Assembly (NCBI GenBank): GCA_965243285.1
Contig: OZ251537.1
Location: 1,364,001-1,428,000, forward strand
Reading direction: 5' to 3'
Origin: JAHRAW01 sp965243285
Lineage (GTDB): Bacteria > Pseudomonadota > Gammaproteobacteria > Arenicellales > Poriferihabitantaceae
DNA: 64,000 nucleotides
The notes under the pieces are model-generated. The model made no database searches. It worked only from the letters and a program-made list of their open reading frames with translations, and was not told where the DNA came from. The position numbers were made by a program, and so were the translations under genes. Of this stretch, positions 60,340 to 64,000 are shown piece by piece. The number at the start of each line of letters is the position of its first letter. The stretch's first letter is position 1.

Positions 60340-61896
60340 ATGACGCACAATCATTTTCAGTTCGTGGATTTGCCGCGGCAAACGCCGGCTGAGGAGTCAG
60401 TGCGGGCGCGGGTGGGGGGGTGGCGGGAAATTTATGGGCATTATGCGGGCGGGCAGGCGGCGGCGCAGGCTGGGCGGTGTTTGGATTGCGGCAATCCCTA
60501 TTGTGAGTGGAAATGCCCGGTGCATAATTACATCCCCAACTGGTTGAAGTTGGTGGAGGAGGGGCGGTTGATAGAGGCCGTGGAGTTGTGCCATGAGACC
60601 AATTCGCTGCCGGAAATCTGCGGGCGGATTTGCCCGCAAGACCGGTTGTGCGAGGGCGCCTGCACGCTCAATGAGGGCTTTGGCGCGGTCACTATCGGCG
60701 GCATTGAAAAATACATCACCGACCAAGCCTTAGCGCAAGGCTGGCGGCCGGATTTATCTAAAGTGCGCGCCACCGGCCTCGAAGTCGCCATCGTCGGCGC
60801 CGGCCCGGCCGGCTTGGCGTGCGCCGATGTGCTGTCGCGCAACGGCATAACGCCGGTGGTGTACGACCGCTATGCGGAGGTCGGCGGCTTGCTGACTTAC
60901 GGCATCCCGCCGTTTAAGTTGGAGAAGGACATCGTGCGCCGCCGCCGCGGCTTGCTCGAAGATGCCGGGGTGAGATTTGTGCTGAATGCGGAGGTGGGCG
61001 TGGCGCCGACCTTTGGCAAATTGATGGCGGAGTATCCGGCCATATTCCTCGGCATGGGCGCCTACACCGCGCTGCGCGGCGGCTTTCCCGGCGAGGATTT
61101 GCCCGGCGTGTGCGCTGCGCTGCCGTATTTGATCGCCAATGTGGAGGCGGTGTTGCGGGCCGAATCAGCGGGCGAATCTCAAGACGGCGGAGCCCAGAAG
61201 GCCGAATCAGCGGGCGATGACATGACCATTAACATGAACATGCGCGGCCAGCGGGTGGTGGTGTTGGGCGGCGGCGACACCGCGATGGACTGCGTGCGCA
61301 CCGCCATACGCCAGCAGGCGGCTTCGGTGACTTGCGTATATCGGCGCGATGAGGCCGCCATGCCCGGCTCGCGCCGCGAGGTCGCCAACGCGCGCGACGA
61401 GGGCGTGGAATTTCTATGGAATCGCCAGCCGCTGGCGGTGCTTGGGGCGGTGGGGGATGGGTATGTTAATGCGCATGTTAATGCGCATGTTAATGGGCAT
61501 AGTGGCGCCGCTGGCAAGCCGCCCGGTGCCGGCGGCGGCAACCGCGTGACGGCGGTGCGTTTGGCGCGCAGCCGCCTCGGTGCTGCGGACGCCAGCGGTC
61601 ACCGCGCCCTCGAAATCATCGCCGATAGCGCCGAAATTTGCCCGGCCGACCGCGTCATCATCGCCTTCGGCTTCCGCCCCAGCCCGCAGCCATGGTTCGC
61701 CGATTTCGGCATCGCCATCGATTCGGCTGGCCGCGTGCGCACCGAGCACGCCCGTCATCCGTATCAGACTGCCAACCCGAAAATATTCGCCGGCGGCGAC
61801 ATGGTGCGCGGCGCCGATTTGGTGGTGACGGCGGTATACGAAGGTCGCGAAGCCGCGAAAGGCATAGTGGGGATGTTGGGGGTGGGGATGAATTAG
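60340..61896 (+). CDS. gltD: glutamate synthase, small subunit
   Basis: 518 residues (family ~470). Supplies electrons from NADPH through FAD and two 4Fe-4S clusters: CLDCGNPYCEWKCPVHN and CGRICPQDRLCEGACT. FAD site VAIVGAGPAGLACADVLSRN, NADPH site VVVLGGGDTAMDCVRTAIRQ, C-terminal FAGGDMVRGADLVVTAVYEG. Two short inserts explain the length: AESAGESQDGGAQKAESAGD before the NADPH site, and HVNAHVNAHVNGH with a Gly-rich stretch around residue 380. A run of seven G lies near 60413. Confidence 0.95.
   Translation: MTHNHFQFVDLPRQTPAEESVRARVGGWREIYGHYAGGQAAAQAGRCLDCGNPYCEWKCPVHNYIPNWLKLVEEGRLIEAVELCHETNSLPEICGRICPQDRLCEGACTLNEGFGAVTIGGIEKYITDQALAQGWRPDLSKVRATGLEVAIVGAGPAGLACADVLSRNGITPVVYDRYAEVGGLLTYGIPPFKLEKDIVRRRRGLLEDAGVRFVLNAEVGVAPTFGKLMAEYPAIFLGMGAYTALRGGFPGEDLPGVCAALPYLIANVEAVLRAESAGESQDGGAQKAESAGDDMTINMNMRGQRVVVLGGGDTAMDCVRTAIRQQAASVTCVYRRDEAAMPGSRREVANARDEGVEFLWNRQPLAVLGAVGDGYVNAHVNAHVNGHSGAAGKPPGAGGGNRVTAVRLARSRLGAADASGHRALEIIADSAEICPADRVIIAFGFRPSPQPWFADFGIAIDSAGRVRTEHARHPYQTANPKIFAGGDMVRGADLVVTAVYEGREAAKGIVGMLGVGMN
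61463..61500 (+). repeat. GTTAATGCGCAT 12-bp repeat in gltD
   Basis: Three copies of a 12-bp unit (GTTAATGCGCAT, last copy with GGGCAT) give VNAHVNAHVNGH in frame, within an external loop region of the protein. Confidence 0.88.
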
Positions 61897-62425
61897 CGCG
61901 GTTTTTGGGTGATGTTTTAGGGATTAAAATCCGCGGGATTAAAAATTTCGCTACGGCAGTGAATCGTGAAATCAACCATCGATCATCAACAATAATCAAA
62001 GTCAAAGTCAAAATTAACATTACCCACCCATTGGGGAGCAAGATTTAAAAGGGAGTTATATATCTAAATCCCCATTATTAGGTTGCTATGTAAGGGGGCT
62101 TTTGATTTTTCTGTTGATGTTGATGTTGATGTTGATACTGGTTTTTAACCCATCTTTTGTGGCTGATGGGGTGAAAAAGTTAAAGCCAAAAATGAAAAAG
62201 CGAAAAGACCAACATCAACGGCCCCCCACCAAATCAAGCGATAAGGCCGCCTGATTTGGCTACCCGCCGAAGCATCCCACGCCGGTCGGCGCGGCTCTGC
62301 TTTGACTCCCCCAGATGAAGCACGGGGGAGTGAAACGTTAAAAGCGCAAGCCAAGAAGCCAAAGCCAAAAAGCCAAAGCGAAAAGCCAAAGCAATCCACC
62401 ATCAACAATCTGCAAATGTTGCCCT
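61897..62425. repeat. mosaic repeat spacer, gltD to protease gene
   Basis: 61897-62047: nothing recognised except short AAAGTC units. At 62052 the GGGAGTTATATATCTAAATC end repeats the unit at 30281. Then GTTGAT units (62110-62138), the spacer module with CTGATGGGGTGAAAAAGTTA (62163-62182), the long-variant hairpin and CCAAAGCC units to the gene start. No RNA gene seen. Confidence 0.78.
62222..62330 (+). repeat. double-hairpin repeat, long variant, AAATCAGG type
   Basis: Stem 1 is AAATCAAGCG with CGCCTGATTT (one mismatch). The long spacer GCTACCCGCCGAAGCATCCC to GCGGCTCTGCTTTGA matches 1402-1448 closely, but here it is combined with the other stem 1 type. Stem 2 is CTCCCCC with GGGGGAG (62306-62330). 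Confidence 0.87.
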
Positions 62426-63328
62426 ATGTTTACTAAAGCCTACACCGTCGCCAGTGCTTTTACGCTGCCGGTGGTGATCTCCAGTCGCAGCGATAAGGGC
62501 GTGTGCAACAGCGCCATCGGTGCTTGCGTGGTGGTCAATCGCGGCGGGTGGGTGCTCACCACGGCGCATTTGATGGCCGAGATTCAGCGCCAGCAAGAAA
62601 GCGTCGGGCGCTATGGAACCTACGGCGATGGCGTGCGGCAGTTGGAGCAAGATACGGTGGCCGATAAACGCTTTCGCAAAACCAAGGTGCGCAGCATTGC
62701 CCGCCCGGCTAAAGGCGGCATCACGAATCACTCGGTGTGGTGGGGGCGCGATGGCGCGCAGTTGTGCGAGGTGGCGGTGATGGCGGCGGCGGATTTGGCG
62801 CTGGGGCGCATCGAGCCCTTTGACGGCGACTCGGTGGCGCATTATCCGGTGTTCAAGACGCCGGACGACAGCTACGCGCCGGGGCGCAGTTTGTGTAAAT
62901 TGGGTTTTCCGTTTCACGGTATTACGCCGGTTTTTGATGAAAAAAAGAATGCTTTCATGCTGCCGGCGGGGGCCGTGCCGCTGCCGATTTTTCCCATCGA
63001 TGGCATCTTCACGCGGGTGGTGGCGGCGACCATGCCGGGGCAGGAAAAAAGCGGCGAGGTGGGTAAATTTATCGAGACTTCTTCGCCCGGGCTGGTCGGG
63101 CAGAGCGGCGGGCCCACCGTGGACGCCGACGGCGCGGTGTGGGCGCTGCAGTCGCACACTCGCCATCATCCGCTGGGCTTTAGCCCGCCGGTGCCGGGGG
63201 CCGGCGGTGGGCATGATAAAAACGCTGCGCAAACTGAACACCAGTTTTTGAATGTGGGCATGGGCGTGCATGCCGAGGTGATATTGAGTTTGTTGGAAAA
63301 TCGAGGGGTGGTGTATCAATCCACTTAA
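62426..63328 (+). CDS. trypsin-like serine protease
   Basis: 300 residues. The chymotrypsin-fold triad is visible: His48 in VLTTAHLM, Asp123 in AADLALGRIE and Ser227 in GQSGGPTVD. There is no clear signal peptide or PDZ domain, so it is probably cytoplasmic or released in another way. Unlike DegP-type proteases, the His-Asp interval is long and contains a ITNHSVWWGRDGAQ segment. Substrate unknown. No Shine-Dalgarno is evident after the repeat tract. Confidence 0.8.
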   Translation: MFTKAYTVASAFTLPVVISSRSDKGVCNSAIGACVVVNRGGWVLTTAHLMAEIQRQQESVGRYGTYGDGVRQLEQDTVADKRFRKTKVRSIARPAKGGITNHSVWWGRDGAQLCEVAVMAAADLALGRIEPFDGDSVAHYPVFKTPDDSYAPGRSLCKLGFPFHGITPVFDEKKNAFMLPAGAVPLPIFPIDGIFTRVVAATMPGQEKSGEVGKFIETSSPGLVGQSGGPTVDADGAVWALQSHTRHHPLGFSPPVPGAGGGHDKNAAQTEHQFLNVGMGVHAEVILSLLENRGVVYQST

Positions 63329-63422
63329 AGTCTTGGTGCGGGGTTTGTGGTGGGGTTTGTGGTGGGGGGGTTGCTTTGGCTGTTGATTTTGATGTGGCTT
63401 TTCTCTCCATTGGCTGTTGGGG

Positions 63423-63763
63423 TGAAAATTTACAAGATAAAGACAAAAGCGAAATCAATAGCTAAATCACAATTAACAGCGAAAGCGAAAATCAAAAGCT
63501 GAGTCAAAATCAAAATCAAGATCAATATCAAAATCAATATCAATATCAAAATCAATATCAATATCAAAATCAATATCAATATCAAAATCAATATCAATAT
63601 CAAAATCAAAATCAAAATCAAGATCAAAATCAAAATCAAAATCAAAATCAAAATCAAAATCAAAATCAAGATCAAAATCAAGATCAAAATCAAAATCAAG
63701 ATCAAAATCAAAATCAAAATCAAGATCAAAGTCAAAATCAAAATCAAGATCAAAGTCAAACGC
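63423..63763 (+). repeat. AAAATC / AATATC / AAGATC hexamer array
   Basis: From 63500 it is an almost uninterrupted series of hexamers AAAATC, AATATC, AAGATC and AAAGTC, more than 40 units, with AAAATCAATATCAATATC higher-order blocks (63515-63600). It yields Ile-Leu and Asp-Phe pseudo-proteins on the minus strand, which are not genes. 63329-63422 is T/G-rich with no gene. Confidence 0.95.
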
Positions 63764-63828
63764 ACCCCCCACCAAAACTGGCGATGAAGCCGCCAGTTTT
63801 GGCTCCCCCCTAAAAAGATAGGGTGGAG
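63764..63828 (+). repeat. double-hairpin repeat, AAAACTGG stem type
   Basis: Matches the copy at 25574-25637 almost base for base, including the ATGAAGC loop and AAAAAGATAGGG stem 2. Confidence 0.88.
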
Positions 63829-63832
63829 CAAA

Positions 63833-63950
<118 letters not shown>

Positions 63951-64000
63951 CCCTAACCGAGGTTTCGCATGATGAGCAGGCTAAAAGCAGCGATTGAATG

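Noticed and set aside
63969..64000. Possible start of a gene, ATGATGAGCAGGCTAAAAGC
   Set aside because: Only ten codons before the window ends; no Shine-Dalgarno, so not supportable as a gene.

Overview
The window is a GC-rich bacterial chromosome segment, most likely from an uncultivated gammaproteobacterium. This rests on the gene order fmt-rsmB-trkA-trkH, engB beside a dihaem cytochrome c4, and the close similarity of the housekeeping proteins to gammaproteobacterial families. No rRNA, tRNA or CRISPR array was seen, and a genus cannot be named.

Layout. 1-6.7 kb: fmt (5' end missing), rsmB, trkA, trkH. 6.7-20.3 kb: a defence island, all on the minus strand and partly AT-rich: hsdM, a HEPN toxin gene, an hsdS whose first ~100 codons are an MNT antitoxin-type nucleotidyltransferase, an RloC/PrrC-like AAA ATPase, a complete HEPN/MNT pair, rhuM, hsdR, a frameshifted SEC-C gene, a chimeric HEPN/MNT remnant and an orphan HEPN gene. 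20.3-32 kb: tolC family, pcm family, a small unknown ORF, an Sfp-type phosphopantetheinyl transferase, uvrD/pcrA, taurine-pyruvate aminotransferase and an acyl-CoA ligase. 32.2-35.8 kb: a type IIG-like restriction-modification gene broken at a run of 23 G. 35.8-46.5 kb: an aminotransferase, fabD-like, folD, cytochrome c4, engB, proA, a methyltransferase-HNH remnant in a small bounded cassette, holA and a metallo-hydrolase. 46.7-48.9 kb: a single-chain restriction/N6-methylase/specificity protein. 49.1-61.9 kb: gltB and gltD separated by a six-gene branched-chain-amino-acid-type ABC transport operon that includes an Asp/Glu-hydantoin racemase-type gene. 62.4-63.3 kb: a trypsin-like protease.

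Two features run through the whole window. First, the intergenic spaces are filled with a mosaic repeat family. It consists of purine-rich microsatellites (AAAATC, AAAAGC, AAAGTC, AACATC and AACAGC units), a double-hairpin module present in 13 full and 2 half copies whose first stem occurs in two compensated versions, a Liv-like spacer motif around CTGATGGGGTGAAAATTTAA, and in some cases terminal inverted repeats of the form GGGATTTATATACC. Two such bounded elements bracket the cytochrome c4 gene, and a third with related ends carries the methyltransferase-HNH remnant. Second, similar low-complexity repeats lie in frame inside housekeeping genes (fmt, gltB, gltD, tolC, uvrD, the ligase tail and the cytochrome c4 leader), so the repeat process also extends proteins.

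The strongest candidates for undescribed biology are the HEPN toxin whose MNT partner is fused to the type I specificity subunit, the covarying double-hairpin repeat family with its TIR-bounded forms, and the poly-G contingency locus. All product names rest on motifs and remembered family features; no database search was run.
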